A DNA stretch of 64,000 bases from Miscanthus floridulus (Eukaryota > Streptophyta > Magnoliopsida > Poales > Poaceae), in assembly GCF_019320115.1 (NCBI RefSeq), contig NC_089595.1, forward strand, positions 111,926,461 to 111,990,460, written 5' to 3'. Below the pieces are notes generated by a model. That model was not told the origin of the DNA. It saw nothing but the letters and a program-made list of their open reading frames with translations, and searched no databases. Shown piece after piece: positions 12,300 through 24,530 of the stretch; position 1 is the first letter of the stretch, and each line of letters opens with the position of its first letter. The position numbers and the translations under genes were made by a program.

Positions 12300-14197
12300 T
12301 GAAAGGTCCTAATATGGCTAGAGGGGGGTGAATAGCCTATTTAAAATTCTACAAATCAACTAGAGCAATTTGATTAGTAAGACAAATAGCATAATGCAAA
12401 CTTGCTCTAGCTCTACGAGGGTTGTAAGCCACCTATCCAACAATTCTAGTTGCAATGATTACTAGACACACAACTTGCTATGATACTACTCACTAAGAGC
12501 TCTCAATCCTACTACACTAAAGAGCTCCACTAGATAAACTTAAATAACAAATCAAGCTCTCAATTCTAATTACACTAAAGAGCTTGCCACAACTAGTTTG
12601 CAAGAATATAAAAGAGTGAGTATGGTGATTATACCGCTGTGTAGAGGGATGGACCAATCACAAGATGAAGATGAAAACAATCACTAAGAGAATGACAAAT
12701 GGCAAGAGACAACCAATTTTCTCCCGAGGTTCACGTGCTTGCCAACACGCTAGGTCCCCGTTGTGTCGACCAACACTTGGTGGTTCGGTGGCTAAGAGGT
12801 GTTGCACAAACCTCATCCACATGATTGGACACCGCAAGAACCTACCCACAAGTGAGATAACTCAATGACACGAGCAATCCACTAGAGTTACCTTTCGGCG
12901 TTCCACCGGGGAAGGTACAAATCCCCTCGATCATCAGAGATGGCCACGAACAATCACCAACTTATGCCAATCCTCCACCGCTGCACCAAGCCATCTAGGT
13001 GGTGGTAACCACCAAGAGCAACAAGTGAAATCCACAGCAAAACACAAATACCAAGTGCCTCTAGATGCAATCACTCAAGCAATGCACTTGGATTCTATCC
13101 CAATCTCACAAAGATGATGAATCAATGATGGAGATGAGTGGGAGGGCTTTGGCTAAGCTCACAAGGTTGCTATGTCAATGCAAATGGCCAAGAGGGTGAG
13201 CTTGAGCCAGCCATGGGGCTTAAATAGAAGCCCCCATGAAATAGAGCCGTTGGGCTCCTCACTGCACTGAGCACGGGCCGACCGGACGCTCCAATCATAT
13301 TGACCGGACGCTGGACCCAGCGTTCGGTCGCCCGATGACAACCACGTGTAACACTATGTTCAACCTAAGCTGCCCGATCTCAATGGTCATGATACGATCG
13401 GACGCTTTGGCACAAGTGACCGGACGCTGAACCCCCAGTGTCCGGTCGTTTCCAGTAAGCTCCCAGAGACGGCAAACCTTGACCGGATGTGTCCGATCGA
13501 CCTTGACCGGATGTTGCCATCGTCCGGTCAGTCCCCTTGATCTCGGTACTGCCATGTTAGCTCTGACCGGACGCTGCCTTCCAACGTCTAGTTAGTCCGA
13601 GACCCAGCGTCCAGTCAAATGACCGACGCTAGGTCTACGCTGCCACGCCTGACCAGACGCGCCGGCCCCCCTGAGACCAGCGTCCGGTCACTTTGTGAAT
13701 CAGCGAGACTGACCCTCTTTCATCTCTATCTCCTTCACCCTTGCTCAAATGTGCCAACCATCAAGTGTATCACCTTGTGCATATGTGTTAGCATATTTTC
13801 ACAAATATTTTCAAGAGTGTTAGCACTCCACTAGATCCTAAATGCATATGCAATGAGTTAGAGCATCTAGTGGCACTTTGATAACCGCATTTCAGTATGA
13901 GTTTCACCCCTCTTAATAGTATGGCTATCGATCCTAAATGTGATCACACTCGCTAAGTGTCTCGATCACTAAAACAAAATGGCTCCTACAATTTTTACCT
14001 TTGCCTTGAGCCTTTTGTTTTTCTCTTTCTTCTTTTCCAAGTTTAAGCATTTGATCATCACCATGCCATCACCATCATCATGATCTTCGCCATTGCTTCA
14101 TCACTTGGAGTAGTGCTACCTATCTCATAATCACTTTGATAAACTAGGTTAGTACTTAGGGTTTCATCAATTAACCAAAACCAAACTAGAGCTTTCA
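12300..14197 (+). mobile_element. nested LTR-like element (solo LTR type), 1898 bp
   Basis: It starts TGAAAGGTCC and ends GAGCTTTCA, with the 5-bp duplication GGATG on both sides (12295-12299 and 14198-14202). Removing it joins the RT and RNase H reading frame exactly. It has no gag or pol, only a cluster of GACCGGACGC / GCGTCCGGTC motifs (about 13270-13700). A second copy of the family lies in reverse at 35062-37358. I do not know its autonomous partner. Confidence 0.85.
13270..13700. repeat. cluster of inverted GACCGGACGC / GCGTCCGGTC motifs
   Basis: At least eight dispersed copies of GACCGGACGC or its complement occur in about 430 bp, giving many short inverted pairs. The reverse copy of the element has the same kind of cluster at 35865-36215. 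Confidence 0.75.
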
Positions 14198-15175
14198 GGA
14201 TGCCTCTCTACAAGCTTCTCAAAAAGACGAACACTTTCTTCTGGACTGAGGAAACACAGTAGGCTATGGAGAGCCTCAAAGCATCACTGACGTCGGCCCC
14301 AATCCTCGTTGCTCTTGAACGGGGAGAACCCCTCCTCCTCTACATCGTAGCAAGCAAACACGTGGTGAGCGCCGCCCTAGTCATCGAAAGGGAGGAGCGA
14401 GACACCACCTTAAGGTCCAATGACCCGTATACTTCATCGGGGTGGTACTCACCAACGCCAAGGTCTGGTACCCCTAGGTGCAAAAACTCCTATACACCAT
14501 GCTGATGGTGACTCAGAAGCTCCTGCACTACTTCACCGACCATGAAGTCTCGGTCGTCACTTCATACCCGCTCAAAGACATCATCCACAACCGCAATGCC
14601 GCGGGATGAATCTCCAAGTGGGCACTCGAGCTAATGGGCCACGACATCAGGTATATGCCCCGCATGGCTATTAAGTCTCAGACTCTGGTGGACTTTGTCA
14701 CTAAATGGATGGAGGTCCAGCTCCCGACCCTAGACATCACCCACGAGTACTAGACGATGTACATCGATGGGTCTATAATGGCACCCGGCTCGGGGGTTGG
14801 AGTGGTGCTAATCACCCTAGACTAGAGTAGGCTCTGCTACGTAATCCGCCTCCACTTTTTGGCCTCAAACAATGCCATAGAATATGAGGCCCTCATCAAC
14901 GGGCTGTGCATCACCATCGAGCTCGGTACTACGCGGCTCTACGTCCGCGGTGACTTGAAGCTGGTCATCGACCAGGTCATGAAGGAGTCCTCTTACAAAA
15001 GCCCCCTCATGATAGCATACTACTAGGAGGTACGCAAGCTCGAGGACAAATTCTAGGGGATCGAGCTACACCATGTCCCCCAAAAGGACAATGATGCCGT
15101 TGATTTTCTCACAAAATTGGCTGCCAAGCGGGTTCCATCTTCGGATGGGGTCTTCATCAATGACCTTCACTAACC
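14198..15175 (+). pseudogene. RNase H and second (archaeal-type) RNase H of the Tat element
   Basis: The normal RNase H is seen from ERGEPLLLYIVASKHVVSAA (14317 on) to about 14720. The second RNase H follows: YIDGSIMAPGSGVGVVLI (about 14763), AIEYEALINGLCI, LYVRGDLKLVIDQVMKESS and HHVPQKDNDAVDFLTKLA (about 15070-15120). The DG, E and D positions of the fold are kept. Stops at about 14752, 14823, 15024 and 15054 kill it. Two RNase H domains in a row are diagnostic of Tat elements. Confidence 0.9.
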
Positions 15176-15384
15176 GTCTACCCGCATCCTAGAAGGTTCG
15201 ATCTAGACACACCCCGATGCTGACCCAGCGCTCGGGGGCTCCGACCCTAGTGCCTCTGTGATGACGTCGCCCGTCGACATCACCGTGTTGGCACTCGATC
15301 AAGCCAACTAGCGAGCGCCGCTACTCGCCTACCTCCTCGAGGAGGTTCTCCCACCCAAAAGGACTGAAGCGCGATGGATCGCTC

Positions 15385-16545
15385 GACGTGCCAAGATGTT
15401 CGTCATGTTTGGTAACGAACTTTGCAAACAAAGTTCGTTAGGAGTACTCATGAAGTGTGTCCCTACCGACCAAGGCAAGCAGCTCCTCGTTGAGGTCCAT
15501 GCCGGAATCTATGGACATCACATGGCCCTGAGGTCGCTGGTTGAAAAAGCCTTTCGCCAAGGTTTTTATTGGCCCACCGTGCTATGAGATGTAGAGGAGG
15601 TCATCTATAGGTGTGTGGGATGCTAGTTCTATGCTCGACAAACACACTTGCAGGCATAGGAGCTTCTAACCATCTCCATCACCTGGTTGTTCATGGTTTG
15701 GGGCCTCAACATGGTAGGACCCCTCAAAAAGGGCCCGAGAGGCTTCACTCACCTACTCGTAGCGGTCAACAAATTCACCAAGTGGATAGAGGCCAAGCCC
15801 ATCACCTACATTCGCTCGGAAGGGGCGGTCAAATTCTTCCTCGACATCATCTACCGATTCGGCGTTCCTAACTGTATCATCACTGACCATGGAACTAACT
15901 TTACCGAGAAGAAGTTCCTAGACTTTAGTGATGGATACGGCATCAGGATTGACTGGGCCTCGGTCAGACATCCATATACTAACGGTCAGGTCGAGCGTGC
16001 CAATAGCATGGTCCTCTAAGGACTCAAGCCACACATCTTTGACCGACTCAACAAGTACGCCGAGCGATGGGTTGCAGAGGTCCCAGTGATCCTCTGGAGC
16101 CTAAGAACGACCCTAAACCGATCCACAGGGTTCACACCCTTCTTCTTGGCCTACGGAGCTGAAGCAGTGCTGCTCTCTAACCTCAACCATGGCGCACCAA
16201 GAGCGAAGGCCTTCGACCGTGACTGAGCCGCGGAGGCTCAGCAAGACATAGTTGACCTACTCGAGGAGGCCCACAAGACAACCATCATCTGCTCCGCTCG
16301 CTAACAGCAGACTCTCCACAAGTACCATGAGAGGAAAATCAGAGGAAGGATCCTTGAGGTCGGAGACCTCGTGCTTCCAAGGAACCAATCAACCAAGGAG
16401 AAGCACAAACTCTCGCTGCCTTGGGAAGGACCATATACGGTGACCGAAGTGATCTGACCGGGCACCTACCAACTAAAGGACGACAACGGCAATGTTCTCA
16501 CCAACACTTGGAACATCGAACAGTTACGTCGTTTCTTCCCTTAAA
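15385..16545 (+). pseudogene. integrase of the Tat element
   Basis: The zinc region (HAGIYGHHMALRSLVEKAF near 15500), the core (NMVGPLKKGPRGFTHLLVAV, TDHGTNF near 15885, RHPYTNGQVERAN near 15970) and the C-terminal part (GDLVLPRN, GPYTVTEV, NTWNIEQLRRFFP ending near 16543) are all visible. Stops lie at about 15586, 15625, 16018, 16225 and 16455. Confidence 0.9.
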
Positions 16546-17199
16546 AATTCGGTCTTACTATTTTCGTCCATTCAACGTTCGCTCCTACAAAGCACCCCGG
16601 CCCTAACACTTTTGGCCCATGTTGCCCAGGGGCTCCACGGGGGTGCGATACCACCTCTCTTTTTTACTATCATATGGTAAATATTTTTTTACCCAAATGA
16701 AAGGGTAGTCCGTTCCTTTAATTACCCTACGTGACTTTGCTTTAAACATTCCGACCGATCGCACCCCGCCACTACCTACAGTTACGAGCAGCTGAGCCTC
16801 ATGGGGCATGCCCGGGCTCTTAAGGTTGCAGCCAAAGAGATGAACGGGCATGTGCAAAAAAGAAAGGATAAAAACAGAGCTATGCTAGGGTAAAAACAAG
16901 GAACGGATGGGACAAGCTTCCCCTTACAAAGTGATTCCATCACAAAAAACAAAGTTGTTGTATTCATGGATACACAAAAGCGTTTACACAAGGAGCTCCC
17001 CCATGAACTTATCCCTTACATATATTGACTATTTTTTCTACTCTAAATACTACTGCAGCTGCCCGATGGCATTGGCTACCGGCTCGACCGGTGAAGACAA
17101 GGGTTGCTCGGTCTCTGACGGGACAACGCTTGGCTCGGTCAGAGATGGGCCAACGTTCACTTCCAACCCGGGCTCCACTCCATCTGTAGGCTGGGCAAT
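16546..17199. other. spacer after Tat pol
   Basis: No coding signal or structured repeat is seen between the integrase end and the antisense ORF. Confidence 0.5.
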
Positions 17200-20100
17200 G
17201 TCCTCCTAGCATGTGCCTTCAGCCACATTCACATGGCAAGCCTCCATCACCCATTGCGTAGAGACTTGCCCTGCCACCATCTATGCGCATGGCAATAAGC
17301 TCTCCCCGAGCGCATGGATGGCATCCGGGCACTAGCCATTGGCATACCCACTATAGATGGTGGCAAAGTCTAGGTTTGGGTGGTGCATCACCACCGAAGT
17401 CAGCACCCCCGATGTCCCATAGAACATCCCATCGGAGATAAGCGCCCAAACTTTGTCCAAGAACTCTGCCAGTCGGATGGTGGGCGTGTTGGTGCTCGGT
17501 GTTGACCTGAACACCTCCAAGACGACGACCTGGGTGACATTGTGGATCTAGTCAAGCTCCCCCTCAAGAGCACATCACTCTTTAAGGGACTTGGCTAGTG
17601 CCTCCATGCTCCAACTGATCATCACCTTGGCCGTCTCCAGGTCCTGCTCCAGAGCACCAACCCTTCCGCCTAGCTCTAGAAGAAGGATGACAAGCTCAGA
17701 AGCAAGCTAAAATAAAAAAATGAAGACATCAAAGGCAGAACAGGTACATACCAAGGTGGGTGTTCTCGAGGATAGAGAGTCCCTCCTCCTACTGAGTCAC
17801 CCACTCGCGCAGCCGAGCGTTCGACTCCTCTGTCCCCAGCAGCTGCCCTCAGAGCATGAGTACTTCCTGGTCGACCTCTGACCAGGCCTTCCTCTCTGAC
17901 TCTAGGGCCTCTAGGGAACTCTAGAGCGCTGCCTTAGTCTCTGCCAGGGACTTCTAGAATGTCGCCTCGGTCTCCACCTGGTGGACCTTTGCCATGTCAA
18001 GTCCCCACTCAGCGGCGACCGCCCGCTTCACCATGAGCAGTTCCGCAGCCCACGCCTCCATTGCCTCAGCTGCCTGGTCTTGAGACTCATGGTGGGTGAA
18101 CTCCAACTGGTGCTTGAGCTCAGCGACCCACCATGACACCATGGCCTCCCGCTCCATCCGAGCGTGCTCCTCCTGGAGAAAACGGGACTTACGGCTCGAC
18201 ATCTCCTCCAAGCCCTGTAAAGCAAGAAGCAGGCGTGTTGAGATAACCGGTGAAAGACCAAGGAGCCTAGGACGAATGCAGACAACTTACCTCTATGGCA
18301 TAGGGTAGGTCGATCATCACCGCCTGATGGATGGACTTGACCCGCTCCAAGGCCTCCTCAAGCCTTGCCCTGGTTTGAGCGAGATTGGACTCCATCATGA
18401 GTACTCTCCCCCCAAGTTTGTCCTAGAGCTGCACATCCTCCTCATCCCAAAGGATGAACCACGCCTTCCTTGAGTCACTGGGGCAGGGACACACTAGGTC
18501 GGTGGTCGCCCCCAACCCATTGGAAGGCCCAGCCGATGATCGGACCACCACCCCCTCCTACGATGGTGGGATGGCCGGTGGCTCCATCATGGTGCCTGCC
18601 TTGCTAGAGGAGGGGATCTCCACCTCCTCGACCTCATGGCCCACCGGCGGTTGCTCCGCCTCTAATCTAGCCACGTCTCCTCCTGACCCCAATAGCTTCG
18701 ACTAGGAGGGCAAGCCATGCGTCCCTCCATCGGACGAGGCAGGGAGCTCAGTCTCCCTCCCCTCTTCTACCGTAGCCAGTGTGGGAGGGATCATGAGGGT
18801 CACCGCCGACCTGGCCTCTGCTGTCACCACTAGGATCATTGCCATCACCTCTGCTGCCACTACCACCATACTTGCGACCGGCCAGGAAGGCACCACCCTC
18901 GGAGGGAAAGGACACACCGCCGCTAGCCTGCTTTTGTCGTCGCTCATCTTGACCCACTGTAGGCTAGGCCTCCACTCCTCCCGCACGAGAGGTAGGGTGA
19001 TGCTCAACACCGTCAGTAACTGGCCGCTATCAAACAAGTATAGGTCAGTCATGCTAAAAAAACTCAGACTATGAGATCGAAAAGAAACAAAAAATGCATA
19101 CCGGGATGCAAGCAGTAGGGCTCTAAAGCCCTAACCCACTAGTAATGGGCCCACTAGATGAGGGCCGCTCACAGGTCGTGAGCCACGCCCCCTCACCTCG
19201 ACCGTGGGGGAGTCAACCTAGCCAGCTCCTGATCAGCCCATGAGTCATCGTGACCGCTGGCTCGAGGCATGCCAAACGAAGCAGCTGACAAGGTGGCCCC
19301 CCATGGTGGGTCACACATTGGCACCGGCCCCAATGATGCAGGGGTGCGAGCTTGCTTCTTCAACCACCTAGCCTACCCGCCATGCCCAGAGCAGGTGGGG
19401 GCAAGGTTAGTGACTCCTCCGAAGGGCGCGGTGACTGCATCCGCTTCGCGTCCCGCTCACCGATGGTGTCCGAGCTCGTGGCGCGCTTCCTTGGTGAGGA
19501 ACATCACCTCGCCTCTTTGCCTCTCACCCACCACCGACAGACGTGGCTGTAGGCTCGTGATGCCCCACCGAAGTCACAATGATGCTCCGGCTACCCTCAT
19601 CCTCGAAAGAGCTCGCGTCGCCTCCCACCTCTGTGGGGTCCTCCAACTCGAGCTCTGCCTCGATGTTGCTCTGATTCTTGTTGGCCTGCACCCACTAGGC
19701 GATCTCCATCTCCTTCCTGTGCTTCCTCTGAGCCTTCTCAGCTCTCTTCTTCTTCACAACTACCACCTCCTTCAGGGCAGCTTGCTGAGCCATGTCCTCT
19801 GGCCCCTTTGGAAGATGCGACCAGGATTTATAACCGATGAGTCCCTACGAAATGGACGCCATGACCAGGATTTATAACCGATGAGTCCCTATGAAATGGA
19901 TGCCTTGAAGTCAAATTATAGGAAAGCAAATTTGAAAGGGACATAGAATAAGGAAATGAGAACATACCAGATTGGGCAGCTTCCCGACGTGGAGAGGTTT
20001 GGGCTTTCCTTCAAGGGTCTCCCGGGCCTTCAGTTGCAGCACTCGGTCGAGTCGGCTCCAGATTTCATCTGTCACCAACTCCACCGACGACGTGTGGTCG

Positions 20101-20819
20101 AGATCCATCGGGCCAGAGTATAGCCACATCGACCGTGTCCATTCCACCAGCAGGGCGACCCTATGGTGGAAGAAGGTGTGGAACACCCACACCCCATTGA
20201 GGCCATGCTGCAACAGCTTCTGGAGCTCTGCCCCGATGATCTCTAGCTTGTTCTACCGGCTGGAAGGGCCCCACGACCAGCTCTCCTACCTCCTACCGGT
20301 GAACGGCAGGAATGGCGCCTCCATCGATTTCCAGATATAGAACCACCCCCCATGCCACCCTTGATTGGAGTCACAGGGGGTGTACGTGGGGTAGGAGCCC
20401 AATGAACTCGATTTCTTCTATAGGGCGAAGCCACCAACCAGCGCGGTCCTAGCCGGCTTCCCCTCTAATAAGGCCCGCCAGGTGAAGATCCACCGAAAGA
20501 AGTCCATGTGCGGCTCCATCTCGAGGAAGGCCTCACAGACAGTGATGAAGCCGGTGATGTGTAGCACCCCAGTCGGATTGAGGTGCTGCAGCTCCAGGCC
20601 CCACTCATTGAGGAGCCCGCGTAGGAACCAGTGCGCGGGGTATCCTAGCCTGCGCTCATGGAAGGCGAGGAAGGAGACGACCTCACCGGCCTGAGGTCAC
20701 AAAAAAGGCTCCCCCGTGGGAGCCCTCTAGTGCGCCACCTCCTTCGCCGGAAGCAGCCCCTTTTCGGCAAAGGCGGCCAGCACCGTCTCATCCATGTTCG
20801 ATGGCCTCTAGCTCGACAT
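17200..20819 (-). pseudogene. antisense ORF of the Tat element (plant 'putative gypsy type transposon' domain)
   Basis: Read on the minus strand from an ATG at 20819-20817, a degenerate ORF shows AGEVVSFLAFHERRLGYPAH, FLRGLLNEWGLELQHLNPTG, ITGFITVCEAFLEMEPH, FFRWTFTWRALLEGKP and, near 20130-20200, GLNGVWVFHTFFHHRV and MWLYSGPMDLDHTSS. Further on come a Glu/Ala-rich coiled-coil-like stretch (about 17960-18200) and low-complexity parts. This layout is known from extra ORFs placed antisense between pol and the 3' LTR in Tat elements; the function is unknown. Several stops and shifts occur. A 42-bp unit is duplicated in tandem at about 19820-19905. Confidence 0.75.
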
Positions 20820-20869
20820 TGCGCTCTGGATTCACGAATGGATCTATGAGTTTCTCCTCTCCCTCACTC

Positions 20870-22225
20870 TACCCTTTTTCTCCTAGGAACCACTGTGGCA
20901 CATGAACGTTCTTGGCGAGAAGGAAGAAGAAGGAGAGGCGGCAGTTGGGGAATAGGTGAAGGAATGGGACAAAGACCCTCTCCCTTCCCCTATTTAAGGA
21001 GGAGATGTAGCAGTTGGAGAAAGGCGAAGGGTTGGGGAGAAAACCCCTCTCCCTTCCCCTATTCAATGCAGATGGGAACGCGATGAGAGGCGTCCTGACC
21101 AAAGGGACGCGCCTTGCCCGACGAGACAATGCCTAATTAGACAAGACATGGCTTGGGCATGGCCACCACTACCACACACCGGGCACAGGAAACAAGGCAC
21201 AACCACATGCAGGCGGCCCTCTGTCTTCCTAGGTAGGACCTGAAAGGGCCCAACAATGGGATCTCTACCTAGGAGAGACCAACGGGCTTCCTAAGTCGAT
21301 TAGATGGCTCAAGTGAACACCGAGAGATAGGTAAGGAGCAAAGGGATGCCCCATGTGGGCCATGTCGACTCCATCATGAATGACGAGCAAGCCTATCACT
21401 CGAGTCATCAAGGTAACTGTACCATTCCCTCTTACTTTATTTTTCTGATGCATGATCATTCATTCATCCATTCTCATTCACACATTCATTCATATAGTCA
21501 TTCATTCATCCCATACATCAGAAGCATCGCATATGCAGTTAAATGCATCACAACACTCCATGTTGCATCACAAAGCGATAGTTGCCTCATTCGACATGAG
21601 CAACGACCAACCGGGGTTTGAAGGCCGGCCCGTGAAGGGCTTGAGGCCACCTCACATCAAATAGAGCTAGGGGAGAAAACACAAATGAGACCTAGCGGCC
21701 CTCGCTTGATCTGCTCAGAAGTAGACAGGGTCATCTCAACCTTCTCGTTTGATCCTAACCTTGAGCCATGCCCACAGAATCTCCATCAAGGGGAGGCCAG
21801 TGGGCCACCTGAGTCGATCTCCAGAATGATCCAAGCATGTGCCGAGACACGGGTTAAGGAGCAGTGGAATGCCACATGAGGGCTATGCCGACCCTGTCAC
21901 GAACGACGGACTCGGATTTCACTCGAACGTGCCCGTTAGCGAGCTCACCGAGCGCATCGCTCGAGCCATTGAGGCAAGCAACATTAGCTTAGCCCCTCTG
22001 GTTGTGGAAACCATAGATGGGGTAACACATAAAACTAGACCAACCCCTACCGAGTCCAACCGGGCTCGACGGATCAGGTCGCTCGACATCGACTCAGGAA
22101 ATCAACCGACCACATAGGTCGTGGGCGCGACAAACACGGGCGAACACCCCAAACGGCAGTCTGTGGCCCTAGGAAAGAGTACCAAGATGCTTAGCCTCTA
22201 ATCGACTCACCAATCAGGCACAGGC
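20870..22225. other. spacer with short simple repeats upstream of the 3' LTR
   Basis: It holds a near-duplicate pair rich in CTCTCCCTTCCCCTATT (about 20978-21063) and a CATTCATTCAT-type tract (about 21455-21515). No gene is recognised. Confidence 0.5.
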
Positions 22226-22549
22226 TCAGGGGCTACACCCGAGGTGTGCTCGCGCGCACCCGCTATCAAAATAAAAATTTCCACGCTGCCAAGGCGAAAA
22301 ACCCCACAGACGATTCTACCCGAATCGCATAGGGGCTCGGGGGCTACACCCATGGTGCGCTCGCGTGCACCCGCTGTCAAAACAAAAATTCCCCTGTTGC
22401 CAAGACAAAAAAAACCCAAGACGATTCTACCCGAATCACCCAGGGGCTCGGGGGCTACACCCACGGGTACGCTCGCGCGCACCCGCTGTCAAGATAAAAA
22501 AAATCCCCCAGACGATTCTACCCGAATCGCCCGGGGGCTCGGGGGCTCC
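22225..22549 (+). repeat. three tandem copies of a ~108-bp repeat ending in the polypurine tract
   Basis: Each copy runs from GGGGCTACACCC through GCGCACCCGCT and GACGATTCTACCCGAATC to CTCGGGGGCT. The last copy ends in GGGGGCTCGGGGGCTCC directly before the 3' LTR, which serves as the polypurine tract. Confidence 0.85.
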
Positions 22550-24076
22550 TGTCGGGTTCATAATCCTAGGGTCCCTCATGTACTTCCTTCACAACAAAAG
22601 CTCAGCCCAGTAGACGACGTTGCGAACGATGCGCAACTCCTGGGCTGACCCAAAATACCTAACGACAGGCCAGAAGGACGACGCTCACTTTTGACTCCGG
22701 TCCGCCTCTCTAACCAAAAGGCCTGGCCAAGGAGGAATGGCGCTCGCTTCCGACTCTGACCTGCCTCTCCAACTGGAAGACCTAGCCAAGGAGGAACGAC
22801 GTTCGCTTCCGACCCCAACCCGTCTCTCCGACCGGAAGGCCTGGCCAAGGAGGAACGACGCTCGCTTCCGACTCCAACCCACCTCTCTAACCAAAAGGCC
22901 TGTCCAAGGAGGAACAATGCTCACTTCTGACTCCAGCCCGTCTCTCTGATCGGAAAGCCTGGCCAAGGAGGAATGGCGCTCGCTTCCAACTCTGGCCCGC
23001 CTCTCTGACCGGAAGACCTAGCCAAGGAGGAACGACGTTCGCTTTCGACCCCAGCCCACCTCTCCGACCAGAAGGCCTAGCCAAGGAGGAACGACGCTCG
23101 CTTCTGACTCCAACCTGCGTCTCCGACCAAAAGGCCTGGCCAAGGAGGAATGACGCTCGCTTCCGACTCTGACCCGCCTCTCCGACCGGAAGTACACCAA
23201 ACCTCTTCTTGCAGCTCTTCTCCGACTAGCGTGGTCGGAGCTGACTGGGAAATGACCAAATGGGGACGCCCACTCTGTAAGGACCCAAAGAATCAGGCGA
23301 AACAAGTAAGGCAGGGCTCTCAAGTCAACCGCAATACCAAGGACAGTACCCTGCACACCTGCAGGACAGTACTATCAGGCCATGTCAGAAGAATGCTCCG
23401 AAACCTTCTAAACATGTCAGAACATGAACAATGTTGTGGGCGTCGACATTTATCCTACAGTATGGTAGGCGTCGACATTTGCCATACTAGAAGAAGACGA
23501 TGGAGCCTACCACATGCATCTGAGCCTCAACAGTGTTGTGGATGCCGACAAACCATATTATACCCAATGGCATGGGCAACAAGACTAGGTAGCACACACA
23601 CTCTTTTTCTCTCACACACTCTCTCTCTCTCTTGTAAAGTCGTCCCCTTCATCTATAAAAGGGGATGCGCTCTCTCCAAAAGAAAGGACAATCGATTCGG
23701 ACGAGTCGAACAACGATTAAACAATTCCAATGAACAACATATGGATCATTCTGATTCTCTCTGCTCGGCTCTAGGACTCTAAAGCCGAACAAAGCAACAC
23801 TTAGTGCACGTCGGAGCTCCCGTCACTCTCGGCCCTTCGGTCCGGAGTCCGACTGGACCTCTGATACCCCCCATCTTACTCCCTCTCGTTTGTAACCCCA
23901 CAGCAAACTTCGAGCACCTAGGCTCAGGAATAAAGTCATTGATTGACTCAAACTAGACGTAGGGCATGTTGCCTAAACTAGTATAAACCTTATGTCATTG
24001 AGTGCTAGGACACATCCGATCACAACGTACGGCAAAACTACAAATATTTATGTGTTGGTCACTTTTCACACCGACA
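22550..24076 (+). repeat. 3' LTR of the Tat element (1527 bp)
   Basis: It starts TGTCGGGTTC and ends CACACCGACA. It matches the 5' LTR throughout but is 186 bp longer, because the 61-62 bp tandem repeat has about eight copies (about 22680-23190) against five. TATA box at 23654-23662. Confidence 0.93.
22680..23190 (+). repeat. 61-62 bp tandem repeat in the 3' LTR, about 8 copies
   Basis: Same unit as in the 5' LTR. Single-base variants distinguish the copies, so expansion or loss by unequal exchange can be traced. Confidence 0.85.
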
Positions 24077-24481
24077 TAATCACTTCCACCACCCTCCATC
24101 CCACATGCCGTCAAACTGTCATCAAAAGATAAAATTGTTAGTTTGAACCATTTTCAGTTAGGCCCCCAAGAAGGCATAAACACCAAAGCTATCGTCCAAA
24201 CTCCAAAGCATATGGATATTACTACCTACAGTCAAAAACACTTAACATGTTTTACTTTTCATGGTCTTCTATACTTGTCTTTGACCACTAATATCTTCAA
24301 GAATGTGTTCTTAAAATCCTTCAAACTTATGACATTTTTGCAAATGTTTTCTAATACAAATCTAGACATATAGCTTACGTGTTTCCAAAGTAGTTTTTAA
24401 GGTTTGACCTCCTAAACAATAGAACTAAAATGGACAAAAAATCCCTAATTGACCAACTGATATATGAAGTACCTCTAGAAA
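24077..24481. repeat. segmental duplication, copy A, middle block
   Basis: It matches 52256-52740 of copy B (AGGCCCCCAAGAAGGCATAAA, CAACTGATATATG, GTACCTCTAGAA). Copy B carries about 75 extra bases near 52437-52515. No gene is seen. It ends at the A of the Helitron target. Confidence 0.9.
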
Positions 24482-24530
24482 CTAGTATAATGCCCATGCT
24501 AATGCAACGGATTTATCTTGGAGACGCACA
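24482..24530 (-). other. Helitron 3' terminus: hairpin plus CTAG
   Basis: Read on the minus strand: CCGTTGCATTAGCATGG, GCATTATA, then CTAG before the host T. The stem is imperfect, probably after mutation of a CCATGC/GCATGG pair. Confidence 0.85.

Larger units (their letters stand above)
6919..24076 (+). mobile_element. Ty3/gypsy Tat-lineage retrotransposon, complete but degenerate, 17.2 kb
   Basis: The two LTRs (6919-8259 and 22550-24076) are flanked by CAATC (6914-6918) and TAATC (24077-24081), a 5-bp target duplication with one change. Copy B still has the single uninterrupted site CAATCACTTCC near 52257. Inside are the primer site, gag, protease, reverse transcriptase, RNase H, a second archaeal-type RNase H, integrase, then about 6 kb with an antisense ORF. 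The second RNase H and the antisense ORF are hallmarks of the Tat lineage (RIRE2/Retand-like). Many stops show it is long dead. A 1.9-kb LTR-like element is nested at 12300-14197. Confidence 0.95.
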
